This document shows positions 8,330 to 16,442 of a stretch of 31,301 nt of DNA, one piece after another. Each line of letters opens with the position of its first letter. Positions within the stretch are counted from its first letter, which is position 1. This DNA comes from an uncultured Bacilli bacterium (GTDB lineage: Bacteria; Bacillota_I; Bacilli_A; RF39; UBA660): assembly GCA_934086395.1 (NCBI GenBank), contig CAKOIE010000018.1, forward strand, positions 1 to 31,301. Reading direction: 5' to 3'. Under the pieces are notes generated by a model that searched no databases, was not told the origin of the DNA, and saw only the letters and a list, made by a program, of their open reading frames with translations. A program made the position numbers and the translations under genes.

Positions 8330-10237
8330 ATGCTTCATTATCGTATTCATAAAAGAATTTATTATGTGTATTTAATAGTCTTAATAACTTTTTTAGTAAT
8401 AATATTAAGAGTGTTTTATCTTCAAGTATTTAAAGTAAATAATATAAAAGATAAAGCTGATAGTTTATGGAGTCGTAATTTACCAATTCTTGCTGATAGA
8501 GGTAAAATTACTGATCGTAATGGGGTAGTTCTTGCAGATAATTTAACAACAACATCTCTAGTAGTAATACCAGTCCAAATTCAAAATAAAGAAGAAGTTG
8601 CTAAAAATTTATCTGAAATACTAGGAACAACTTATTTAAATATTTATTCTCATTTAACCAAACATACCTCAATTGAAAGAATTCACCCTGAAGGAAGAAG
8701 ATTATCATATGATATTGCAGAAAAAATAAATAATTTAAATTATGATGGAGTCTATTTACTTAAAGAATCTAAAAGATACTATCCCTATGAATCATTACTT
8801 TCTCATGTCTTAGGATATGTTGGCATAGATAATCAAGGTTTATCTGGAATTGAACTTGAATATGATAAATATTTAAAAGGTAATGACGGAGGTATATTAT
8901 ATTATTCTGATGGTAAAGGAAATCGCTTAAATTTATCCGAAGTATATGATGAACCAGTTAATGGTAATAATATTTCTTTAACAATAGATATAGATATTCA
9001 AGAAGCAGTTGAAAAGGAATTAGACAATGTCGTTACAAAATATAATCCAGACAGTACTTTAGCCTTAGTTATGGATCCTAATAGTGGAGAAGTTCTTGCT
9101 ATGTCTTCTCGTCCAAACTTTGATTCTAATAATTATAAAAATTATGACTTAGAAACTATTAACCGAAACTTACCAATATGGATGACTTATGAACCAGGTT
9201 CAACATTTAAAATTATAACTCTATCTAGTGCTATAAATGAAGGAAAAGTAAATTTATTTGATGATCATTATTACGATGGTGGATCAATTCAAGTTGAAAA
9301 TGCCAGAATTAAATGTTGGAAAAGAGGAGGACATGGTTCTGAAACTTTTTTAAATGTTGTCGAAAACTCTTGCAACCCAGGTTTTGTCGTATTAGGTCAA
9401 AGGTTAGGTACTGAAACTTTATATTCATACTTAGAGAAATTTGGTTTTGGTAAAAAGACCGGAATTGATTTAAATGGAGAAGCCAGTGGTATCATGTTTA
9501 AATTATCTAAAATGGGACCCGTTGAAACCGCAACAACTGCTTTCGGACAAGGTATAAGTGTAACACCTATTCAACAAGTAACGGGAGTCTCAGCCGCTAT
9601 TAATGGTGGAACATTATATAAACCATATATAGTTAAATCTATAAGTGAACCAGAAACAAATAATGTCATTGTTCTTAATAAAAAACAAGTAGTTAGAGAA
9701 AATATTGTTACTGAAGAAACAAGTAACTTAGTCAGATTTGCCCTTGAAAGTGTAGTTCAAAATGGTACTGGTAAAAATGCCTATATTGAAAATTACCGAG
9801 TAGGTGGTAAAACCGGAACAGCTCAAAAAGTTAAAGATGGTAAATATATGGTTGGTAATTATATTGTTTCATTTATTGGCTTCTTACCTGCTGATAATCC
9901 TAAATATGTAGTCTATGTTGCAGTTGATAATCCAAAAGGTATCACTCAGTATGGTGGAACAGTTGCTGCACCTATTGCTAAAAATATTATGCTAAGTATT
10001 ATTGATAGTCAAAATATTCCTAAAGTAGAAACAGATAGAGCTAGAGAATATACATGGCTAGATACTAAATATATTAAATTACCAGATGTTACAGGAATGG
10101 ATTTAGATACTGCTAAAAAATCTTTAAGAGGATTTAAAATAGAATACTCAGGAACAGGTGAAAAAGTAATATCTCAAATGCCAGAAGGAAATACTTTTGT
10201 AAAAGAAAATAGTATCGTTAAAATATTATTAGATTAA
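8330..10237 (+). CDS. Class B penicillin-binding protein with a PASTA domain (FtsI/SpoVD type)
   Basis: A monofunctional peptidoglycan transpeptidase acting outside the membrane, most like the division/sporulation class (FtsI, PBP2B, SpoVD). It has 635 residues: a short basic start, one membrane helix (about 10-29), a PBP dimerisation domain, then the transpeptidase domain with all three motifs: STFK at 291-294 (nucleophile Ser291), SCN at 347-349 and KTGT at 494-497. A single PASTA domain ends the protein (from about LPDVTGMDLDTAKKSL to the C-terminus). A GTG at 8321 would add three residues, but the SD AGGTGA (8319-8324) is correctly spaced for the ATG at 8330. The gene follows a terminator and is transcribed alone. 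The class assignment is firm; whether it serves septation or another step is inference. A weak A/T hairpin (10227-10250) without a T-run follows. Confidence 0.9.
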   Translation: MLHYRIHKRIYYVYLIVLITFLVIILRVFYLQVFKVNNIKDKADSLWSRNLPILADRGKITDRNGVVLADNLTTTSLVVIPVQIQNKEEVAKNLSEILGTTYLNIYSHLTKHTSIERIHPEGRRLSYDIAEKINNLNYDGVYLLKESKRYYPYESLLSHVLGYVGIDNQGLSGIELEYDKYLKGNDGGILYYSDGKGNRLNLSEVYDEPVNGNNISLTIDIDIQEAVEKELDNVVTKYNPDSTLALVMDPNSGEVLAMSSRPNFDSNNYKNYDLETINRNLPIWMTYEPGSTFKIITLSSAINEGKVNLFDDHYYDGGSIQVENARIKCWKRGGHGSETFLNVVENSCNPGFVVLGQRLGTETLYSYLEKFGFGKKTGIDLNGEASGIMFKLSKMGPVETATTAFGQGISVTPIQQVTGVSAAINGGTLYKPYIVKSISEPETNNVIVLNKKQVVRENIVTEETSNLVRFALESVVQNGTGKNAYIENYRVGGKTGTAQKVKDGKYMVGNYIVSFIGFLPADNPKYVVYVAVDNPKGITQYGGTVAAPIAKNIMLSIIDSQNIPKVETDRAREYTWLDTKYIKLPDVTGMDLDTAKKSLRGFKIEYSGTGEKVISQMPEGNTFVKENSIVKILLD

Positions 10238-10263
10238 AAACTATCTAATACTTGTAAAAATAG

Positions 10264-10294
10264 TTGACACTCCACCTAAATGGAGTGTTATTAT
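10264..10294 (+). promoter_or_regulatory. MerR-type promoter with operator in a 19-bp spacer
   Basis: TTGACA (10264-10269) and TATTAT (10289-10294) are separated by 19 bp instead of 17. The spacer is filled by a perfect inverted repeat, ACACTCCA (10267-10274) and TGGAGTGT (10281-10288). This is the canonical architecture at which MerR proteins untwist DNA to activate transcription. The adjacent merR gene makes it autoregulated, and the ABC genes downstream are the likely co-transcribed targets. Confidence 0.85.
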
Positions 10295-10317
10295 ATTCCT
10301 CGAAAGGAAGAAATTAT

Positions 10318-10734
10318 ATGAATAATTTATATAAAATAGGAGATTTTTCTAAAATAGTTAATTTACCAATAAAAACTTTAAGATACTATGATGAGTACGG
10401 ATTATTAGAACCATCATATGTTGACGAATTTACTGGATATCGTTATTATAATGATACTAATATAAGTGAATGCAAATTAATAATATTACTAAAATCATTA
10501 GATTTTACCTTAGAAGAAATATTAAATTGTAAAGATAATTTAACAGCAGAAGTTATTAATGCAAAAAGAAAAGAAATAGATGATAAAATAGATTTATTAA
10601 ATAAAAAGAAAAAAAGGTTAATGATTATCGAACAAGAACTTTCAAGTGTAAAAGATAACTCTCAAAACACTCAAATTAACAAACCAAAAGTTTTAGTTCT
10701 AACCCCAAATAAAGATAATAATATAGCAGCTTAA
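10318..10734 (+). CDS. MerR-family transcriptional regulator
   Basis: A 138-residue regulator. The N-terminal winged helix is clear (YKIGDFSKIVNLPIKTLRYY at about 5-24, then DEYGLLEP and GYRYY), followed by a long dimerisation helix (LNKKKKRLMIIEQELSS). After about residue 110 only a short polar tail remains (KPKVLVLTPNK). There is therefore no GyrI-like or cysteine-rich effector domain, and the inducer cannot be guessed. The reading frame is open further upstream, but the SD AAAGGA (10303-10308) and the promoter fix the start at 10318. It lies 43 bases ahead of two ABC exporter genes with no terminator between, suggesting an operon for efflux or stress response. Confidence 0.88.
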   Translation: MNNLYKIGDFSKIVNLPIKTLRYYDEYGLLEPSYVDEFTGYRYYNDTNISECKLIILLKSLDFTLEEILNCKDNLTAEVINAKRKEIDDKIDLLNKKKKRLMIIEQELSSVKDNSQNTQINKPKVLVLTPNKDNNIAA

Positions 10735-10777
10735 TTTATATTATTATATAATTAAAAGTAAAGAGAAGGTAGTAAAG

Positions 10778-12532
10778 ATGGAAAAAGATAAGAAACATAT
10801 ATATAAAGATTTTATAAAAAATGCCAAGATAACTTTAAAATATTCAAAAAATTATAAAGGAACATTATTAACAATATTAATTATTAATCTTATAGTTTCT
10901 GGAATTGGATTTGTTACCCCTATTTTATCTGCTAAATATATTTCTTACTTAACAAATGGAGCTTTTAATAATCTTATATATATAATTATAGTTCAAACCA
11001 TTACATATATAACTAGTATGATTTTAAGATTAATATCCGATAAAATAAATCGATACTATGATTTTAAAATAAAAAGAAAATTACAATTAGAACTTACTAA
11101 AGCAACTTTAACCATAGATCAAAATATTCTAAATAAAGAAAATAGTGGAACTTTTATTGAAAGAATTAATGGTGCTACAAATTTATCTTCAAAGCTATTA
11201 TATATTGCCGAAAGATTATTTAATTTAGTAGGTGATTTAGGAGTATTATTAGTTGTACTTAATATTAATTTACCTATTGGAATAACATATATAATTATAA
11301 TATTAATAAATGTGTTATATGATAAATATCGAGATAATATAAATTATAAAAATAGTGAAAAGGTTTATGAATTATCTGACAAAACTAGTGGATTTATTTC
11401 GGAAATAGTTAGAGGAATTAAAGATATAAAAATTCTTAATGCTGAAGAATCATTTTTAGAACAAGCAGATAAATATATGAATGATACTAATACTGAAAGA
11501 TTAAATGCTAATAATACAGATGAAAAACTATCTACGATTAGCTCATTAATAAGAGAAATATCTAATATGCTAATTAATTTATTAATGGTTTATGAATTAA
11601 TAAAAGGAAATTTAAGTATTGAGTCAGCATTAATAATTTATAATTATAAAGGTAATATAAATTCACTTAAATATGATTTATCTTCCATAAATTTTTGGAT
11701 TAGTGATTTTGTACTATGTTCTAATCGTACATATGGCATTTTGGATGATAATAAATTTCCTAAAGAAAAATTTGGAAATAAAAACTTATCTAAATTTAAA
11801 GGACATATTGAATTTAAAGATGTTAACTTTTCCTATGAAGAAAATATCCCTGTATTAAAGAATTTAAATTTAGAAGTATTACCAAATGAAGTAGTCGGAT
11901 TTGTTGGCATATCGGGAGCAGGTAAAAGTACAATCTTTAATTTAATAAGTGCTTTAAATAAACCAGATAGTGGTGAAATCTTATTTGATGGAGAAAGTAT
12001 TAATGAATTAACCAAAGATTCAATAAGAGGTAATTTATCAGTAATAAGCCAAAATGCCTATATATTTAATATGAGTATAGAAGACAATTTAAGAATAATA
12101 AAGAAAAATGCTACTAAAAAAGAAATAGAAAAAGCTTGTAAAATGGCCTGTTTAGATGAATTTATCGAAAGTTTACCAAATAAATATAAAACAATAGTAG
12201 GAGAAGGCGGTGTAACATTATCAGGAGGCCAACGTCAAAGAATAGCAATAGCAAGAGCACTATTATTAAATACTGAAGTATTATTATTTGATGAAGCAAC
12301 AAGTAGTTTAGATAATACAACTCAAGAAAAAATCCAAAAAGCAATTGAAAACTTAAAAGGAAAATACACAATATTAATAATTGCCCATCGATTATCAACT
12401 GTAATAAATTCCGATAAAATATATGTTATCAATAAAGGAACTGTAGCAGGTGTAGGAACTCATAAAGAATTATTAAAAACTTGTAAAACATATGCTGATT
12501 TATATAAAAATGAAGATAATAAAATTGATTAA
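10778..12532 (+). CDS. ABC exporter half-transporter 1 (TMD-NBD)
   Basis: A 584-residue fused permease/ATPase of the multidrug and lipid exporter type. A transmembrane domain occupies about residues 25-310 (hydrophobic helices such as LLTILIINLIVSGIGFV) and an ATPase domain about 345-580. The ATPase has Walker A GISGAGKST (from residue 377), the signature LSGGQ, Walker B VLLFDEATSSLD and the H-loop IIAHRLST. All catalytic residues are present, so it should hydrolyse ATP. It probably forms a heterodimer with the next gene, under control of the MerR regulator upstream. The substrate is unknown. The ATPase half is almost identical at DNA level to that of the next gene, while the membrane domains differ widely. 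Confidence 0.9.
   Translation: MEKDKKHIYKDFIKNAKITLKYSKNYKGTLLTILIINLIVSGIGFVTPILSAKYISYLTNGAFNNLIYIIIVQTITYITSMILRLISDKINRYYDFKIKRKLQLELTKATLTIDQNILNKENSGTFIERINGATNLSSKLLYIAERLFNLVGDLGVLLVVLNINLPIGITYIIIILINVLYDKYRDNINYKNSEKVYELSDKTSGFISEIVRGIKDIKILNAEESFLEQADKYMNDTNTERLNANNTDEKLSTISSLIREISNMLINLLMVYELIKGNLSIESALIIYNYKGNINSLKYDLSSINFWISDFVLCSNRTYGILDDNKFPKEKFGNKNLSKFKGHIEFKDVNFSYEENIPVLKNLNLEVLPNEVVGFVGISGAGKSTIFNLISALNKPDSGEILFDGESINELTKDSIRGNLSVISQNAYIFNMSIEDNLRIIKKNATKKEIEKACKMACLDEFIESLPNKYKTIVGEGGVTLSGGQRQRIAIARALLLNTEVLLFDEATSSLDNTTQEKIQKAIENLKGKYTILIIAHRLSTVINSDKIYVINKGTVAGVGTHKELLKTCKTYADLYKNEDNKID
11754..12524 (+). repeat. Near-identical ATPase-domain tract, copy 1
   Basis: About 770 bp of the ABC ATPase coding region repeated at 13552-14322. 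By eye, about 585 bp (from about 11937) contain no difference, including silent positions. The 180 bp before that differ at a handful of sites, and similarity drops sharply in the membrane domain. Confidence 0.85.
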
Positions 12533-12578
12533 TGTATAAAATATGATAAAATAAGATTGAGTATAAAAAGAGGTATAT

Positions 12579-14330
12579 ATGAAAAAATTTAAAGATTTTA
12601 ATGAAACAATTAGAAATTTTATAAAGATATATAAATATAATAAAAATACCAAGAAAAATATAATTAAAGCAGTAATAATAGATTTAATTATCATAATAAT
12701 ATACTTTCTTTATCCATTAGTAATTGCAAAATCTCTTCTTGCACTATCTAATAATAAATTAAATATTTTATTAATTATGGTAATGGCATTATTTGTAATA
12801 GATTCGGCAGATTCTTTATTAAAATACCTTTTTTCAATCATTTTTAATAAAATAAACTATCAAATTAAAAAGAATCTTCAATTGGAATTAATTAGTGAAA
12901 GCCTTAAAATAAAACAAAGTACTTTAAATCAAACATCTAGTGGAATTTTAATTGAAAGAATAAATAATGATACTAGTAATTTAGCAAAAAACATAACAAA
13001 TTTATTAGATTTATTAATGTCCTTATTAGGAAGAATTGGACTTATATTTGCAATATGTGTGATAAATATTTATGTTGGTTTATTATATGTTTTCTTTATT
13101 GTAATAGTGTTATTATTTAACAATTATTCTTACAAAATTAATTATAAAAATAATCAAAAACAAAGAGAAAATAGGGATAAAACTGGTGGATTTGTTTCAG
13201 AAATTATTAAAGGAACAAAAGACATAAAAATACTTAATGCGGAAAAATCATTTTTAAACAAAACAGAAGAATATATTGATGATACTAATAAAATAAATTA
13301 TGAATATGAAGTTGAAAGAAAAAAATTATATTCAATTATGCTATTTATAAAAGCATTGGGTGATTTTGCTTCCGGTTTACTTATAATATTTTTAATATAT
13401 AAAAATGAATTAACAACTGAAGCAGCTTTAATTTTATATAATTACAGCAGCTCTGTTCAAAGTATTACTTATACTTTATCTAATTTATCAAACACAATTA
13501 ATGATTTCAATCTATCATGTAATCGTATTTTTGGTTTATTAGGATGTGAAGAATTTCCTAAAGAAAAATTTGGAAATAAAAACATATCTAAATTTAAAGG
13601 ACATATTGAATTTAAAGATGTTAACTTCTCATATGAAGAAAATATACCCGTATTAAAGAATTTAAATTTAGAAGTGTTACCAAATGAAGTAGTCGGATTT
13701 GTTGGTCCATCGGGAGCAGGTAAAAGCACAATCTTTAATTTAATAAGTGCTTTAAATAAACCAGATAGTGGTGAAATCTTATTTGATGGAGAAAGTATTA
13801 ATGAATTAACCAAAGATTCAATAAGAGGTAATTTATCAGTAATAAGCCAAAATGCCTATATATTTAATATGAGTATAGAAGACAATTTAAGAATAATAAA
13901 GAAAAATGCTACTAAAAAAGAAATAGAAAAAGCTTGTAAAATGGCCTGTTTAGATGAATTTATCGAAAGTTTACCAAATAAATATAAAACAATAGTAGGA
14001 GAAGGCGGTGTAACATTATCAGGAGGCCAACGTCAAAGAATAGCAATAGCAAGAGCACTATTATTAAATACTGAAGTATTATTATTTGATGAAGCAACAA
14101 GTAGTTTAGATAATACAACTCAAGAAAAAATCCAAAAAGCAATTGAAAACTTAAAAGGAAAATACACAATATTAATAATTGCCCATCGATTATCAACTGT
14201 AATAAATTCCGATAAAATATATGTTATCAATAAAGGAACTGTAGCAGGTGTAGGAACTCATAAAGAATTATTAAAAACTTGTAAAACATATGCTGATTTA
14301 TATAAAAATGAAGATAATAAAAGTAAATAA
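12579..14330 (+). CDS. ABC exporter half-transporter 2 (TMD-NBD)
   Basis: A 583-residue partner of the preceding half-transporter with the same layout: membrane domain about 25-310, ATPase domain about 345-580. Walker A is GPSGAGKST, and the signature, Walker B and H-loop are identical to the first protein. The membrane domains share the family fold and short motifs (for example SGILIERIN and KGTKDIKILNAE) but little overall identity, as expected for two halves lining one substrate path. Its start lies 46 bases after the previous stop, with AGAGG as SD. Because both ATPase sites look complete, an asymmetric degenerate-site heterodimer is not indicated. Confidence 0.9.
   Translation: MKKFKDFNETIRNFIKIYKYNKNTKKNIIKAVIIDLIIIIIYFLYPLVIAKSLLALSNNKLNILLIMVMALFVIDSADSLLKYLFSIIFNKINYQIKKNLQLELISESLKIKQSTLNQTSSGILIERINNDTSNLAKNITNLLDLLMSLLGRIGLIFAICVINIYVGLLYVFFIVIVLLFNNYSYKINYKNNQKQRENRDKTGGFVSEIIKGTKDIKILNAEKSFLNKTEEYIDDTNKINYEYEVERKKLYSIMLFIKALGDFASGLLIIFLIYKNELTTEAALILYNYSSSVQSITYTLSNLSNTINDFNLSCNRIFGLLGCEEFPKEKFGNKNISKFKGHIEFKDVNFSYEENIPVLKNLNLEVLPNEVVGFVGPSGAGKSTIFNLISALNKPDSGEILFDGESINELTKDSIRGNLSVISQNAYIFNMSIEDNLRIIKKNATKKEIEKACKMACLDEFIESLPNKYKTIVGEGGVTLSGGQRQRIAIARALLLNTEVLLFDEATSSLDNTTQEKIQKAIENLKGKYTILIIAHRLSTVINSDKIYVINKGTVAGVGTHKELLKTCKTYADLYKNEDNKSK
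13552..14322 (+). repeat. Near-identical ATPase-domain tract, copy 2
   Basis: Partner of the tract at 11754-12524. The two genes diverge again only in the last few codons. Confidence 0.85.
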
Positions 14331-14340
14331 TAATTAAAAT

Positions 14341-14370
14341 AAAACGGCTAAATTCACGGTCGTTTTTTTA
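14341..14370 (+). terminator. Intrinsic terminator of the merR-ABC operon
   Basis: AAAACGGC and GTCGTTTT pair over 8 bp (one G-T wobble) across a 10-base loop, followed by T residues. A 14-base direct repeat (TTTAGACTACCACT at 14371-14384 and 14387-14400) follows immediately. Confidence 0.75.
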
Positions 14371-14399
14371 TTTAGACTACCACTCCTTTAGACTACCAC

Positions 14400-14428
14400 T
14401 TGAAATTTATTCTTTAATTTGCTACAAT
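14400..14428 (+). promoter_or_regulatory. Promoter of the RNase J-like gene
   Basis: TTGAAA (14400-14405) and TACAAT (14423-14428) with a 17-bp spacer, about 50 bases upstream of the start codon. The second direct repeat copy (14387-14400) abuts the -35 box. Confidence 0.65.
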
Positions 14429-14479
14429 TATTTTACGTTGAAAAGAACTTTTATTTTAATTTAGAAAGAAGGAAAATTT

Positions 14480-16117
14480 ATGAGTAAAATAAAAATTTTT
14501 GGTATGGGTGGATTAGATGAAAATGGTAAAAACACCTATATTATTGAAGTAGATAATAAAATATTTATATTTGATGCTGGTTTAAAATATGCTAGTGATT
14601 CTAATTTTGGTATTGATTATATAATTCCTGATTATAAATATTTAGTAGAAAATCGTAAAAGAATAGTAGGCGTATTTGTAACTCATGCTCATCCTGAAAG
14701 TTATGGTGGAGTATCTGATTTAATAAAGAATATTCCTGAAATTAAAGTATATGCTTTAAAATATACAATTAATCAGTTAATATTAGATGGCGTAAATGAA
14801 AAGAATCTACATGTTTTAATGCCACATAAAAAAATGAATTTCACTAAAGAATTAAGTATATTTCCTATAACTGTAAATCATTCAGTTCCTGATAGTTGTA
14901 TGTATGTATTAAATACCCCAGATGGGGCCATTGTTTATACAGGAGATTTTATAATTGATCCATCAATGATGGGAGCATATCATATGGATTTAGGAAAAAT
15001 TGCCTATGTTGGAAAACAAGGTGTTCTTGCCCTTTTAGGAGAATCTTCCTTTGCTGAAAATATTGGACATACCAGTCCTAACCATCACTTGTCATCTTTT
15101 TTCAAAAAACTAATTGCTAAAACTGATGGCCGTATAATCTTTAGTGTTCTTCCAGTTCACTTATATACAATTGAAGGAATATTTAACGCAGCTAAAAACT
15201 CCCATCGTAAAGTAGTAGTAATGGGTAAAAAACTTCAAAATATTATTAATATGGCTATAAAAGAAAACTATATTAATATTGAAGAAGGTCAAATAGGTGA
15301 TTTGTCTAACGTTAATGATCATAATTCAATCTTGTTAATAAGCGATGATAGATCAAATGCATATAACATGTTTGAAAGAATTATAGCTGGAAATGATAAA
15401 TTTATTAAATTAAATGAACATGACACTGTATGTTTTGCTGAACCAAAATATGATGAAAATGAAAAGGCCTTTGTTAAAGTTGAAAATGAACTTGCTATTA
15501 AAGGAATTAATACAGTAAGTATTCCTAAAGACAAAGGTATAAGTTTACATGCATCATCTGAAGATATTATGATAATGTTAGACTTATTAAAACCTAAATA
15601 TTATATGCCAGTTAAAGGTGAATATCGCTACATGGTTAGAAATGCTGATTTAGCAACTAACTTAGGTTATAGTAGTGAAAATATTATTTTAAAACAAAAT
15701 GGTGATATAGTTAATTTTATAGATAAAAAATTAGTTGATAAAATGGAACACATTAATATAGATGATACTTTAATTGATGGTAATTCAATTGAAGATATTG
15801 GAGATTTAGTATTAAAAGATAGAGAAGTATTAAGTGAAAATGGTATTGTTTTAGTAAGTGCAACTTTATCTAAAAAAGATAAAAAAATATTAGTTGGACC
15901 AGAAATAACAACCAGAGGATTTATTTATGTTAAAGACTCTAAAGAAATGATAGATGAAATTAAGAGAATATCTTTAGAAGTTATAGAAAATAATACAACA
16001 GATAAATATATTGATTTTAATAATATAAAAAATGATATTAGAGAAAGATTAGGAAAATATTTTTACGTTGAAACAGAATGCAAACCAATGATTATTGCTG
16101 TAATTCAAGAAATATAA
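14480..16117 (+). CDS. RNase J-like metallo-beta-lactamase/beta-CASP protein with altered active site
   Basis: A homologue of ribonuclease J (mRNA decay and 5' processing), 545 residues and full length. An N-terminal metallo-beta-lactamase fold (MSKIKIFGMGGLDENGKNTY at the start), a beta-CASP insert, and the C-terminal RNase J domain (KILVGPEITTRGFIYVKDS) are all present. The metal site is altered. The usual HxHxDH reads HAHPES (69-74), so Asp becomes Glu73 and His becomes Ser74. HSVPDS (from His134) and TGDF (Asp156) are kept. The usual HGEYR reads KGEYR, with Lys379 in place of His. RNase J2 subunits are known to have a weakened site and to act with J1, so this may be a J2-like partner, but more ligands seem lost here. 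SD AAGGAA precedes ATG 14480. Confidence 0.85.
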   Translation: MSKIKIFGMGGLDENGKNTYIIEVDNKIFIFDAGLKYASDSNFGIDYIIPDYKYLVENRKRIVGVFVTHAHPESYGGVSDLIKNIPEIKVYALKYTINQLILDGVNEKNLHVLMPHKKMNFTKELSIFPITVNHSVPDSCMYVLNTPDGAIVYTGDFIIDPSMMGAYHMDLGKIAYVGKQGVLALLGESSFAENIGHTSPNHHLSSFFKKLIAKTDGRIIFSVLPVHLYTIEGIFNAAKNSHRKVVVMGKKLQNIINMAIKENYINIEEGQIGDLSNVNDHNSILLISDDRSNAYNMFERIIAGNDKFIKLNEHDTVCFAEPKYDENEKAFVKVENELAIKGINTVSIPKDKGISLHASSEDIMIMLDLLKPKYYMPVKGEYRYMVRNADLATNLGYSSENIILKQNGDIVNFIDKKLVDKMEHINIDDTLIDGNSIEDIGDLVLKDREVLSENGIVLVSATLSKKDKKILVGPEITTRGFIYVKDSKEMIDEIKRISLEVIENNTTDKYIDFNNIKNDIRERLGKYFYVETECKPMIIAVIQEI

Positions 16118-16154
16118 AAAACTATAAAGAATTAAAAACACTTTATAGTTTTTT
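16116..16154 (+). terminator. Intrinsic terminator of the RNase J-like gene
   Basis: ACTATAAAG (16121-16129) and CTTTATAGT (16141-16149) form a perfect 9-bp stem extended by A/T pairs, ending in a T-run. Confidence 0.85.
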
Positions 16155-16189
16155 GTTTAAAGTTAATTTTATAAAATGGATTTGTTCGC

Positions 16190-16218
16190 TTGTTTATAAA
16201 TTACATTATTAGTATAAT
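16190..16218 (+). promoter_or_regulatory. Promoter of the candidate type I toxin RNA
   Basis: TTGTTT (16190-16195) and a perfect TATAAT (16213-16218) with a 17-bp spacer. Transcription would begin near 16225, leaving a 70-base leader before the small ORF. Confidence 0.55.
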
Positions 16219-16245
16219 ATCATCTAAGGAACAATTAGTTGCTGG

Positions 16246-16290
16246 GTGTCTATCCTCATTTTTTTAATAATACAAAAAAATGAGGAGGTG
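16246..16290 (+). promoter_or_regulatory. SD-sequestering hairpin and long-range pairing arm
   Basis: TCCTCATTTTTTT (16253-16265) pairs perfectly over 13 bp with AAAAAAATGAGGA (16274-16286). The right arm takes in most of the strong SD GAGGAGG (16282-16288), so translation of the small ORF should be blocked in this fold. Just before it, GTGTCTAT (16246-16253) is complementary to ATAGACAC (16386-16393) at the end of the ORF, allowing a 5'-3' long-range interaction. Both traits are common in type I toxin mRNAs. Confidence 0.65.
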
Positions 16291-16296
16291 TTGCAT

Positions 16297-16389
16297 ATGA
16301 GTAAAAGAAAATTTATAATAAGTATTTTACGTTATATCTGCATCATGTTGTTTTTAATAACAACTATGATTTATATCATACAAAAATAG
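16297..16389 (+). CDS. 30-residue hydrophobic peptide, candidate type I toxin
   Basis: A short gene with an unusually strong SD (GAGGAGG, 8 bases before ATG). The peptide starts MSKRKFIISILRY, is basic at the N-terminus, and has one hydrophobic segment (about 6-28) ending in IIQK: the profile of membrane-acting type I toxins. Support comes from its surroundings: a dedicated promoter, a hairpin masking the SD, complementary 5' and 3' ends, and a convergent RNA promoter on the other strand at 17939-17967. The antisense RNA originally would have run into the 3' end of this transcript. An IS3-family element now lies 18 bases beyond the stop. I recognise no named family, so the toxin role is inferred from architecture only. 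Confidence 0.55.
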   Translation: MSKRKFIISILRYICIMLFLITTMIYIIQK

Positions 16390-16442
16390 ACACTCATTCG
16401 TATGAACTGAACCCCAAAAGTTGGACAGTTTATAAATAGTTT

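Noticed and set aside
11833..14196. Minus-strand open frames inside the ABC genes, present in both copies
   Set aside because: They are shadows of the duplicated ATPase domain, lack SD sites and have leucine-rich low-complexity composition.
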